Positions 1-7,053 of a stretch of DNA of 29,808 nucleotides are shown in pieces (within the stretch, counting starts at the first letter, position 1; the number at the start of each line of letters is the position of its first letter). The position numbers were made by a program, and so were the translations under genes. Source of the stretch: an uncultured Bacilli bacterium. GTDB lineage: Bacteria > Bacillota_I > Bacilli_A > RF39 > UBA660. The notes under the pieces were generated by a model that worked only from the letters and a program-made list of their open reading frames with translations, made no database searches and had not been told where the DNA came from. The stretch covers positions 49,258-79,065 of the forward strand of contig CAJTRV010000002.1 of assembly GCA_910578855.1 (NCBI GenBank), given 5' to 3'.

Positions 1-200
1 AGAGCATTTTCATTAGGAAAGGCTCCTTTTTTTGTTACCTTTCTAAATGATGAATTTACTGATAATGTACAATGCATCTTTGGACAGATAAGCTTTTCAC
101 TCTTATCGTTATTTTCATATCCAAGATGACTATTTATTTCACCTTGTAGCATTGGATTGTCAACAGTTTTTAATAACAAAAAAACCAATCCATTTCCGAA
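1..200 (-). pseudogene. IS256-family (mutator) transposase remnant, internally deleted, cut by window edge
   Basis: The minus-strand frame is open from an in-frame stop at 201-203 to the left edge. It reads ...LLKTVDNPMLQGEINSHLGY followed by ENNDKSE, which matches the N-terminal part of IS256-type transposases (the MLxxEMxxHLGYExxxKSE block). Within about 15 residues it passes to SVNSSFRKVTKKGAFPNENA, which resembles the C-terminal block of the same family (FRKVTKxKGAFPNxxAL). The two blocks are normally about 250-300 residues apart and the DDE catalytic core is missing between them, so this is a deletion derivative that cannot encode an active enzyme. The C-terminal end runs off the window. 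The family call is by motif recall and is fairly secure; the deletion size is estimated. Confidence 0.7.
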
Positions 201-251
201 TTAGTTATTTATCAAACTCGAAACTTTAAAAAGTTCAAGTAGAATTCCTCT

Positions 252-328
252 TGGTAGCGACGGAGGGGATCGAACCCCCGACCTCCTGGGTATGAACCAG
301 GCGCTCTAGCCAGCTGAGCTACATCGCC
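252..328 (-). tRNA. tRNA-Met (CAT), elongator type
   Basis: The minus strand gives a 77-nt cloverleaf. The acceptor GGCGATG pairs with CGTCGCT (one G-U at the top, one further wobble), followed by discriminator A and an encoded CCA (252-254). The anticodon stem CCTGG/CCAGG encloses loop TTCATAC, so the anticodon is CAT. The T-arm is GGGGG-TTCGATC-CCC-type. The 5' end is a G-U pair rather than the C-A mismatch of initiator tRNA, and the body closely resembles the Bacillus elongator tRNA-Met, so elongator Met is preferred over fMet. An Ile2 (k2C34) identity cannot be fully excluded from sequence alone. It is transcribed from its own promoter just upstream. Confidence 0.95.
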
Positions 329-346
329 AAATAAACAAGCAATATG

Positions 347-375
347 ATTATACCAAAATTCCATATCTTTGGCAA
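347..375 (-). promoter_or_regulatory. Promoter of tRNA-Met
   Basis: On the minus strand a -35 box TTGCCA (370-375) and a perfect -10 box TATAAT (347-352) are separated by exactly 17 bp. The predicted start point is about 10 nt upstream of the mature tRNA 5' end at 328. Confidence 0.8.
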
Positions 376-594
376 CTACTTTTTTTATTTTTTGGAATTA
401 TAATTTAATTTTTTACTCTATTTATCTAAATATGATCAATTAAGAAACAAAATAGCAGTTAATGAATTTATAGTAGGACTGGTCCCATCATAAGTAAAAG
501 AAAAGTATCTTTCAATGCTTTAGAAAAAAAATGAAGAAATATGATATACTTTTAATAAAAGAAATGTTATATTATGTAGTAAGCAGGTGATCTT

Positions 595-1389
595 ATGCAG
601 AGAAAAGATATTCCTAATTATATTACTGGTGCACGAATTATATTATCACCCTTGATTGTTCCCGTAATGTGGATGGGAGCAATCGAGGTTGGAAGTATTC
701 TATTTATCATAACAGCCCTTACAGATTTTATCGATGGCAAACTAGCTAGAAAATGGAATGCTTGGTCGATTGAGGGAAAATACTTAGATACCATTGCCGA
801 TAAGGAATTTGCCTTTCTAACCCTCTTAGCTGGTATTACCTATACTCCAGTTCTGATCATTCCCCTTCTGTTAGAAAGTGCGATTGCTACTGTTAGTACG
901 CTTTCTTTTATCAAAAAATACAAGATAGAAAGTGCGATCATAGGGAAAGTAAAAACCGGGTTTCTCTCTGTTACAACGGGTCTTACTTTACTGGCTACCT
1001 TTCTATCTTTACAATCTACAAGTCTACTAGAATTCCTGATCTTTTTTTTGACAGGTACCACAGTCTTATTAGAACTAGGAACCTTGGAAACCTATATCAA
1101 ACATTATTACATGGAGAAACAAAAAAGGAAGCAACAAGAAATGACAGTCACGAAACAACCAAATCACTTATCAGATGAAGTTGTTTTAGACCATATGAAG
1201 CAATTTACCTTTTATCAGAGTAAACTATTTCAAAATCCAAAGATGATGGCATTATACCGCGATAAATTAATCCCGGAGAAACTAGAAACACTAGAAACAA
1301 AGAACCAGATAGGCCAATTAGACTCTAAAAACAATTGCAACCTATTAACATCAGACGAACATGTATTAACAAAGAAAAAAGTCCCCTAG
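595..1389 (+). CDS. CDP-alcohol phosphatidyltransferase, PgsA-like, with a long C-terminal tail
   Basis: This membrane enzyme of phospholipid head-group synthesis probably makes phosphatidylglycerophosphate from CDP-diacylglycerol and glycerol-3-phosphate. The family signature DxxDGxxARx(8)GxxxDxxxD is complete: D44, D47, G48, A51, R52, G61, D65 and D69. About five hydrophobic segments fill residues 10-165. The start is supported by AGCAGGTGATCTT upstream. The core matches the roughly 180-residue family. An extra hydrophilic, Lys/Gln-rich tail of about 90 residues follows (175-264) and is not needed for catalysis in typical PgsA. It is the only complete plus-strand gene and converges on the superoxide reductase gene, overlapping it by 4 nt. 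Substrate assignment (glycerol-P against another alcohol) is inference; a second, canonical PgsA may exist elsewhere. Confidence 0.85.
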   Translation: MQRKDIPNYITGARIILSPLIVPVMWMGAIEVGSILFIITALTDFIDGKLARKWNAWSIEGKYLDTIADKEFAFLTLLAGITYTPVLIIPLLLESAIATVSTLSFIKKYKIESAIIGKVKTGFLSVTTGLTLLATFLSLQSTSLLEFLIFFLTGTTVLLELGTLETYIKHYYMEKQKRKQQEMTVTKQPNHLSDEVVLDHMKQFTFYQSKLFQNPKMMALYRDKLIPEKLETLETKNQIGQLDSKNNCNLLTSDEHVLTKKKVP

Positions 1390-1397
1390 GACTTTTT
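1376..1397. terminator. Bidirectional intrinsic terminator between convergent genes
   Basis: A 9-bp stem AAAAAGTCC/GGACTTTTT encloses the tetraloop CCTA, so on either strand it ends with a T-run. The CTAG at 1386-1389 holds the stop codons of both flanking genes: TAG 1387-1389 on the plus strand and TAG (1388-1386) on the minus strand. Confidence 0.85.
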
Positions 1398-1763
1398 CAT
1401 TTGCCATAATCCATGAAGATTACAGTAGCTATAAACAGCAAGAATATCATCTTGTTTCATAACAGTCTGAATCTTTGGTTCATCTGTCGGTTTTAAATTA
1501 TGGATATAACCACCCTGTCTAGTTTCCACATAAATCCATTCAATCGCATGGTCTTCAGTCATAGGATGAAGTGTTTCACCAATCAGAATCTCCGTTACAG
1601 TTTCTGTCTTGCGAATGATAGGTATATGCTTTTCAAAAGACGCCTCTTCTGTATTGGCTGTTAAGATAGCCATTTCTTCTTTACAACAAACAACAGGTAC
1701 ATGACTATCATGTAATTTGATTATGACATTACCACAATGTCGACAACGATAAAATGTTACCAT
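1386..1763 (-). CDS. dfx: Desulfoferrodoxin-type superoxide reductase
   Basis: It reduces superoxide to hydrogen peroxide without making oxygen, in the cytoplasm, using electrons from rubredoxin-like carriers. The 125-residue length and both domains match class I (2Fe) enzymes. The N-terminal desulforedoxin-like domain has C7xxC10 and the C26-C27 pair for the FeCys4 centre. The C-terminal domain has the catalytic EKH (E44, K45, H46) and the FeHis4Cys ligands H46, H66, H72, C114 and H117 (motif YCNLHGLW). The start has SD TAGGAGG directly ahead. It lies only 9 nt downstream of the hydrogenase gene, so the two are probably co-transcribed. Its peroxide product would be a substrate for the rubrerythrin encoded in the same cluster. 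Confidence 0.95.
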   Translation of the reverse strand: MVTFYRCRHCGNVIIKLHDSHVPVVCCKEEMAILTANTEEASFEKHIPIIRKTETVTEILIGETLHPMTEDHAIEWIYVETRQGGYIHNLKPTDEPKIQTVMKQDDILAVYSYCNLHGLWQMKKS

Positions 1764-1772
1764 ATAGTCCTC

Positions 1773-3155
1773 CTAACTATGAATAGGTTCCCCTAATTTA
1801 TCAGCTTGGGAAACATATGAAGTATGTAATAAAGTATGCGCTAGCTCGCTATTCGGTGCGCCCAAAAAGGTTTCGTAAAGAGTCACAATATCTGGATTAT
1901 CATCACTACAACGAGTACGAGATTGTTGATCCGCATCATATAAGGCCTGCATTCGCCGTTCCTTAATTTCATCAGGAAGCGGAATCTCAGTCTTTGGTGT
2001 TCCCCCACCAGCAATACAACCACCACGGCAGGACATCACTTCGATAAAATCATAGTGTTCTCCTGACTCCTCTAAATTCATTAAAAATTTACGGGCCTGG
2101 AATGTCCCATTAATGACAGCCACAGTTAAGGTGGTATCTGCAATAGTGACAGTTGCTTTTTTCACATGATCAAGCCCTCTTACTGGTTCATACTGAAGCA
2201 ACTCTAATGGTGGTGTCTTTCCCATCAGCATATGATACGCTGTTCTTAAAGCGGCCTCCATAACACCACCACTATTTCCAAAAATCATCCCCGCTCCTGT
2301 TCCGCGCGCTAAAACGTCATCGTACTTTGCCTCTTCTAATGAAGCAAAATCAAGGTGCTCTTCCCGTAACCAAGTAGCTAATTCTCTAGTTGTAATCACA
2401 TAATCCACATCCCGCATCGATTCTATCTGATGATACTTAGCACTACTATTCATCTCTGGCCTTTTAATCTCACCTTTTTTCGCCGTACATGGAGTTACTG
2501 CAACGTTGACAATCCGCTTAGGATCTATCCCAGCATGAAGAGCAAAATAAGTCTTAATCACAGCCCCTTGCATTAATATCGGACTTTTCGCAGTCGATAA
2601 ATGTGGTAACAGTTTTGGAAAAAAGGTTTCGATAAAATTGACCCAAGCAGGACAACAACTCGTCATCATTGGTAAAGCTTCTTTCTTTTGAATTCGTTTT
2701 ACTAATTCAGTCGCCTCTTCCATAATCGTTAAGTCCGCCCCAAAGGTTGTATCAAAGACATAGTCAGCTCCTAAAGCTTTTAAGGCCGCCACCATTTTCC
2801 CCTCGACAAAGGTTCCAGGTTCTAAGCCAAAGGCTTCCCCTAACGCTGCACGAACTGATGGTGATGTCTGAATCATCACAACTTTTTCAGGATCCATAAT
2901 TGCAGCTTTGACATGAAGATAATCTTCAACTTCTGTAATCGCACTTGTGGGACATACGAGCGTACATTGCCCACACCCAATACAAATCGCCTGATTTTTT
3001 GTCTTCTCTAACTGATAGTGACCATAGACCCCCTGGCTAAATTTACAAACACTTTTACAAGCTCCGCATAATATACAGGCTTGATCATTCCGAGTAATAC
3101 ATAAATTATTACTTTCAATGGGAACTCTTATATTCGCATGTTCATGTTTCCTCAT
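1773..3155 (-). CDS. hydA: [FeFe] hydrogenase, monomeric, two [4Fe-4S] clusters plus H-cluster
   Basis: It catalyses reversible H2 oxidation or proton reduction, probably with ferredoxin. Two ferredoxin clusters are visible: C27xxC30xxC33xxxC37 and C58xxC61xxC64xxxC68. All three H-cluster motifs are present: L1 TSCCPAW (C167 proton relay, C168 ligand), L2 TPCTAKKGE (C223) and L3 EVMSCRGGCIAGGG (C376, C380). The 460-residue length suits the short M2-type architecture without the N-terminal [2Fe-2S] domain. I place the start at 3155 because GGAGG lies 5 nt ahead of that ATG; the reading frame runs 14 codons further upstream without a good site. No HydE/F/G maturases are in the window. The position between rubrerythrin and superoxide reductase suggests a redox-balancing or stress-linked role, which is inference. 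Confidence 0.95.
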   Translation of the reverse strand: MRKHEHANIRVPIESNNLCITRNDQACILCGACKSVCKFSQGVYGHYQLEKTKNQAICIGCGQCTLVCPTSAITEVEDYLHVKAAIMDPEKVVMIQTSPSVRAALGEAFGLEPGTFVEGKMVAALKALGADYVFDTTFGADLTIMEEATELVKRIQKKEALPMMTSCCPAWVNFIETFFPKLLPHLSTAKSPILMQGAVIKTYFALHAGIDPKRIVNVAVTPCTAKKGEIKRPEMNSSAKYHQIESMRDVDYVITTRELATWLREEHLDFASLEEAKYDDVLARGTGAGMIFGNSGGVMEAALRTAYHMLMGKTPPLELLQYEPVRGLDHVKKATVTIADTTLTVAVINGTFQARKFLMNLEESGEHYDFIEVMSCRGGCIAGGGTPKTEIPLPDEIKERRMQALYDADQQSRTRCSDDNPDIVTLYETFLGAPNSELAHTLLHTSYVSQADKLGEPIHS

Positions 3156-3255
3156 TCTTTCCTCCAAAACAAAGTAGTTGATCATGAAATGAACCATTTA
3201 CTTTGTCTTTCTATTCAATTTAAAATCTAGCTTAACTTCACAGTTTCCTTAATAG

Positions 3256-3272
3256 AAAAAGGGCCATTGCCC
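3256..3272 (-). terminator. Possible weak terminator after rubrerythrin
   Basis: On the minus strand GGGC-AATG-GCCC is followed by a T5 run. The 4-bp stem is short. It lies 12 nt beyond the rubrerythrin stop and more than 100 nt before the hydrogenase start, so it may reduce readthrough into the hydrogenase-dfx pair. No convincing promoter was found in the remaining 3156-3255 gap. Confidence 0.45.
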
Positions 3273-3283
3273 ATTGATTTCTA

Positions 3284-3823
3284 TTAATAGTTTTCACATC
3301 TTAATTCAAAATAAGCTTTTGGATGCGCACATACTGGACATACTTCTGGAGCTTCATTTCCATAGTGAACATGTCCACAGTTGCGGCATATCCACATCGT
3401 TGGCTCTTCACTTTCAAATACCGTTCCATTTTTAACATTATCAAGTAATTTACGATATCTTTCCTCATGTCCCTTTTCAATTTTAGCAACTCCATCGAAT
3501 AGGAATGCAATATGATCAAATCCTTCTTCACGAGCATCTTTAGCCATTGCACTATACATATCAGTCCACTCATAATTTTCCCCAGCTGCTGCTGCTTCTA
3601 AGTTAGACATCGTATCTTTGATATTTCCGCCTTCTAATAATTTAAACCACATTTTCGCATGCTCTTTTTCATTACGAGCTGTTTCTGCAAAAATAGCGGC
3701 AATTTGCTCATAACCTTCTTTTTTGGCTTTGCTAGCAAAATAATCATACTTATTTCGCGCTTGACTCTCACCGGCAAAAGCGGTCATTAAATTTTGTTCT
3801 GTTTTCGTTCCTTTTAAATCCAT
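3284..3823 (-). CDS. rbr: Rubrerythrin (peroxide-reducing diiron protein with rubredoxin domain)
   Basis: It reduces hydrogen peroxide to water in the cytoplasm. The ferritin-like four-helix domain (residues 1-135) carries diiron ligands E19, E52xxH55, E85/D88 and E116xxH119. The C-terminal rubredoxin-like FeCys4 domain has C146xxC149 and C162xxC165. The 179-residue length is typical. The start is set at 3823 because GAAGGA precedes that ATG. A further upstream ATG at 3853 lies inside the perR coding region with no site of its own. The gap to the perR stop is 14 nt, so it is probably expressed from the perR promoter. Confidence 0.95.
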   Translation of the reverse strand: MDLKGTKTEQNLMTAFAGESQARNKYDYFASKAKKEGYEQIAAIFAETARNEKEHAKMWFKLLEGGNIKDTMSNLEAAAAGENYEWTDMYSAMAKDAREEGFDHIAFLFDGVAKIEKGHEERYRKLLDNVKNGTVFESEEPTMWICRNCGHVHYGNEAPEVCPVCAHPKAYFELRCENY

Positions 3824-3837
3824 TTTAATCCTTCTTT

Positions 3838-4215
3838 CTATTTGGGTTGGCAATTATGACAAATTCCTTCTAATACCATATTACAAGATGTAATTTGATA
3901 ATGGTGTTCCCGTTCAATTACATGTCTGATTTCCTCGATTGATGTCGTATTAATATCATAAACATGATGACAACGTTGACAATATAAATGAGAATGAGGC
4001 GTAAGTGTAAAATCAAATTGGTCACTACCAAATGGATTTTCAATTTTACGGATCATTCCATGATCGGCTAGTGAATTTAAATTACGATAGACCGTTCCTA
4101 AACTAATACTTGGAAGTTCTTTTTTCACCTCTTGATAAATATCAGCCGCACTCAAATGAGTTGCAAGTCGTCTGATCGTCTGTAAGATCACTTCTCGTTG
4201 GTGGGAATACTTCAT
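3838..4215 (-). CDS. perR: PerR-type peroxide-sensing Fur-family repressor
   Basis: Winged-helix metalloregulator of 125 residues. The structural zinc site CxxC is at C79/C82 and C119/C122. The regulatory metal ligands of Bacillus PerR are conserved in order: H20 (HLSAADIY), D68 (QFDF), H74, H76 and D87. The aspartate at the D104-equivalent position favours PerR over Fur. Loss of repression on oxidation of the regulatory histidines is family knowledge. The gene heads the redox cluster and has its own promoter and a palindrome beside the start site, consistent with autoregulation. SD is GAGGTGATTT before ATG. It is slightly shorter at the N-terminus than B. subtilis PerR. Confidence 0.92.
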   Translation of the reverse strand: MKYSHQREVILQTIRRLATHLSAADIYQEVKKELPSISLGTVYRNLNSLADHGMIRKIENPFGSDQFDFTLTPHSHLYCQRCHHVYDINTTSIEEIRHVIEREHHYQITSCNMVLEGICHNCQPK

Positions 4216-4230
4216 AAATCACCTCGATAA

Positions 4231-4251
4231 AAGTAGTAATGATTCCTACTT
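4231..4251. promoter_or_regulatory. Candidate PerR operator (21-bp near-perfect palindrome)
   Basis: The arms AAGTAGTAAT and ATTCCTACTT flank a central G; 9 of 10 positions pair. The core TAATGATT resembles the TAATNATTA centre of PerR boxes. It lies directly downstream of the -10 box, over or next to the predicted transcription start, where bound repressor would block transcription. Confidence 0.6.
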
Positions 4252-4259
4252 ATAGATTA

Positions 4260-4288
4260 AGTATATTATAACCATCAAAAAAAGTCAA
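4260..4288 (-). promoter_or_regulatory. Promoter of perR cluster
   Basis: On the minus strand -35 TTGACT (4283-4288) and -10 TATACT (4260-4265) are separated by 17 bp. The -35 box lies inside the downstream arm of the terminator that ends the preceding acyltransferase operon. Confidence 0.8.
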
Positions 4289-4306
4289 CTTCTTTTTGAC
4301 TTTTTT
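4278..4306. terminator. Intrinsic terminator of the gtr/acyltransferase operon
   Basis: An 11-bp perfect stem AAAAAAGTCAA/TTGACTTTTTT with a 7-nt loop, starting 6 nt after the acyltransferase stop at 4313. The minus strand ends in T6, and the structure is symmetric, so it could work in both directions. Confidence 0.82.
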
Positions 4307-4312
4307 CTGACA

Positions 4313-5467
4313 TTATTTGACAAGTTCAATCGGATAAATTCCTAAACTATTCCAATAGGATAGTAGACTATTACGAAAGCGTTTGGACCACTTGGTTCGT
4401 TTGATCATATTAAATAGCCATTGACGAAGCCATTCAATTACAGCACAGATCACAAATATAATCACAGTAATCAGTAAAATCCGTATGACAATCGTCCAAG
4501 AATAATATACGTTTCCCTTAATAAATCCTAGCCACTGATATCCCCGGAACCGAAAGAGTAAGTTTTCATGAATCATGTAAATTCCTAATGTAAGTGCACT
4601 TACTCGATTGATTAGTCTTGTTAAGAAATCATGTTTGATCTCTAGTGTACTAAAGTAACCAAAGTACATAATAGTTCCTAGTAATACAAGCGGATTGTCA
4701 TAGTTGGTAAACATCGCATTCAGAACTTGGCTAAGATAAGCAATAACACTCTGATCACTTGTTAATACGGTTACGGTAAACATTTTCATTAAATAATTAA
4801 CAAGAAAGGCAAAGACAAAGAAACTGAAGAAAAGCAATTGGTTTTTACGTCTCGTATTTCCTTTTAACAACTTATTTTCTGATAATGGATAATTCCGAAA
4901 ATAGGCACCGATGATATATAACATTACAAATGTTACCGGTGACAAGCCATAATTATTATAGAAAAAGCGTTGGTTAGAAAGATTGGTCATCACCGAGGTT
5001 AGAAACACCAATAAGACAATCAACATTTTGTGTTGCTTCTGGTTCAAATGTTTTAATAAAATATTGAGAAATGGACTTAGTAAATATAAGACCAAATAAG
5101 AATTGATAAACCAATAAGCAGATGATTGATATGGCATTATACTACGAATGATGTCTACTGTAGACATCGCATATAATTGGAATCCTATTACAATTAATGT
5201 ACATAAAACCCGGTAAAACCAACTGGCATTCATAATTCCAAATACTTTTTTAGGATTAAACTTTGTCTTACATTGATAATAGCCTGTTACCAGGATATAA
5301 GAATTAACATGGACTACACAGATTGCCTGAAGCAAATATAAAACATATCGCACGTTAGGCGAAGCATAATCCATTACGCTGGCATACATGAGAATATGCC
5401 AGATAATAATCATAAACATTGAACTAATTCGTAATAATTCAAACTTAGGATCGCGTCTTTTTTTCAT
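4313..5467 (-). CDS. Membrane acyltransferase, acyltransferase-3 family (OatA-like)
   Basis: Integral membrane protein of 384 residues with about ten hydrophobic segments and a basic C-terminus. The N-terminal motif FELLRISSMFMIIIWHIL carries the family's conserved membrane histidine (H24), and a second conserved-looking block reads LGIYMIHENLLFRF near residue 298. Members move acetyl or other acyl groups onto sugars of surface polymers. There is no fused SGNH domain, so it is of the short stand-alone type. It follows the GT-C gene by 23 nt with SD AGGGGGAAAA and is the last gene of the gtr operon, suggesting that it acylates the same polymer. Acyl donor and acceptor are unknown. Confidence 0.85.
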   Translation of the reverse strand: MKKRRDPKFELLRISSMFMIIIWHILMYASVMDYASPNVRYVLYLLQAICVVHVNSYILVTGYYQCKTKFNPKKVFGIMNASWFYRVLCTLIVIGFQLYAMSTVDIIRSIMPYQSSAYWFINSYLVLYLLSPFLNILLKHLNQKQHKMLIVLLVFLTSVMTNLSNQRFFYNNYGLSPVTFVMLYIIGAYFRNYPLSENKLLKGNTRRKNQLLFFSFFVFAFLVNYLMKMFTVTVLTSDQSVIAYLSQVLNAMFTNYDNPLVLLGTIMYFGYFSTLEIKHDFLTRLINRVSALTLGIYMIHENLLFRFRGYQWLGFIKGNVYYSWTIVIRILLITVIIFVICAVIEWLRQWLFNMIKRTKWSKRFRNSLLSYWNSLGIYPIELVK

Positions 5468-5490
5468 ATGATTTTCCCCCTACTCATAAT

Positions 5491-7053
5491 TCATGTTCCT
5501 AGCTTTACCACTAAGACTTCATCTACTAATTGAACCGCTTCGCGATCAGGGAATGTTGGCATTGCCTTTACTTCCTCTTTAAGCATGATCTGATTCAATT
5601 CTGGTTGTGTAACAATATTCATATTAGCCCCACCATATTGTTTGATCATATTTCGCCAACTATTCGCATTGTTATCATATAGTATTTCTAATTCTGATGA
5701 ATTAATACCAACAACAGCTGCACTCACATCATGATTGGCAACGGGATATGTACTATTTCGTAAACCACCGACAATCGCGATTTTCCTTGTTGGCTGATAA
5801 TCAGGGTGCGTTTCAAGGCGATCGATTACCCGAATAGTAATAGCTTGCGCTTTATTGAAATTCAATTGTAAATTTAAATAAGTCTGCGTTGTCACGATAA
5901 AATACTGATACACTAAGAACATACTTGCAACAAAAACAATATCTTTGATCAAACGATTGTGATATGTTTTATGTTCAACAATTGCGATGATAAAAATAAA
6001 GACCAATAACAATTGCGGAAACATTCGTAGTTTCAATGTATCGGTTCCCATAACCATAAAAATCGTAATCATAAAGATAACTGGTAAGATACTGAGGAAT
6101 ATTACCATTAAACAAAAGGTACCCTTTTGTTTATAAAGTTTTCGAGTTCGAACCAACGTCGTGATCGAAACCGCCAAACATCCCCAGAGAATCGCATAGG
6201 TTATCTTGCGAGAAAGTGGATTATAGAAGAAAGTTGTACCAAAGAAGAAACGCGCAAATTGGTAGTAACAATTATATAACAAGTCTGGCAGCATCGATAG
6301 CGAAAAATGGAGATCATTCATGCCCATATAACTTGCCAGTGATAACTGATATACCTGCAAGCTTATCTCACGGATGATAAAGTAAAGGGCCATTGAACTA
6401 ACCCCGATAAGAAGATAGCGGGCCATATGACGAAACAACACTTTATAATCGATCTTTATAAGAATTAATTCTTTTAGGATAAGACAGAAATAAAGGGCAA
6501 TCGCCATACAATAATATGATTGATATGTTCCAAGACAAATCGTTAAGGCTCCAATCGCCAATAAATCATGTTGCCATTTGTGAAAGCGGGACAAATAAAC
6601 CGCTAAGACCGCTAGAAACTGGGCAACAATATAGATATCGGCACAATAATAATAAACCATAACAGCACAAACAGTAGGAAAAACAGCAGTCATTGCTCCA
6701 GTAAGAAGCTGACTAGATCGCTTTTTAAGTTCGAATAATTCGACCAACAACACCGCTGTAAGTCCTAATAGAAATAAGGTAATTACCATAATCACCGATG
6801 ATAATACCATATTCGCTTTAAAAGCACCCAATACCGGAATAAACCATCTTCCTAAGCTAAGCTCCCAAGTATAAGACGCTTGATAAGCAGTATATACAAC
6901 CGTATCTGCATTTGGTATTTGATTGGTAAAAAGCCATAGATGGGCAGTAAAAGCAACTACAATTGTTACCAAAAAAACAAGACATCGATTACGATTTGAC
7001 CAATGTTTGATCTTTTGAAATATCTGTTCTAAATATGTTAGTTGTTGTTTCAT
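5491..7053 (-). CDS. GtrII-like membrane glucosyltransferase (Glucos_trans_II family)
   Basis: A 520-residue protein with about ten to twelve hydrophobic segments and a hydrophilic C-terminal domain (from about residue 405). After the first membrane segment it has NADTVVYTAYQ (D50) and LSLGRWF (68-71), typical of GT-C enzymes of the GtrII group, which transfer a polyprenyl-phosphate-linked sugar to a polymer on the outer membrane face. The gene starts 65 nt inside the preceding GT-C gene with its own SD (AGGAGAG), implying translational coupling. Its partners GtrA and GtrB are encoded upstream in the same operon and would supply the flipped lipid-linked sugar. The sugar identity is not readable from sequence. 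Confidence 0.75.
   Translation of the reverse strand: MKQQLTYLEQIFQKIKHWSNRNRCLVFLVTIVVAFTAHLWLFTNQIPNADTVVYTAYQASYTWELSLGRWFIPVLGAFKANMVLSSVIMVITLFLLGLTAVLLVELFELKKRSSQLLTGAMTAVFPTVCAVMVYYYCADIYIVAQFLAVLAVYLSRFHKWQHDLLAIGALTICLGTYQSYYCMAIALYFCLILKELILIKIDYKVLFRHMARYLLIGVSSMALYFIIREISLQVYQLSLASYMGMNDLHFSLSMLPDLLYNCYYQFARFFFGTTFFYNPLSRKITYAILWGCLAVSITTLVRTRKLYKQKGTFCLMVIFLSILPVIFMITIFMVMGTDTLKLRMFPQLLLVFIFIIAIVEHKTYHNRLIKDIVFVASMFLVYQYFIVTTQTYLNLQLNFNKAQAITIRVIDRLETHPDYQPTRKIAIVGGLRNSTYPVANHDVSAAVVGINSSELEILYDNNANSWRNMIKQYGGANMNIVTQPELNQIMLKEEVKAMPTFPDREAVQLVDEVLVVKLGT

Noticed and set aside
400..594. Regulatory RNA or riboswitch ahead of the phosphatidyltransferase gene
   Set aside because: Only short hairpins (for example GGAC-TG-GTCC near 477-486) and a possible TATACT at 545-550 with a poor -35; nothing matching a known element.
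3156..3197. Longer hydrogenase start at 3197
   Set aside because: No SD there, while GGAGG is ideally placed before the ATG at 3155.
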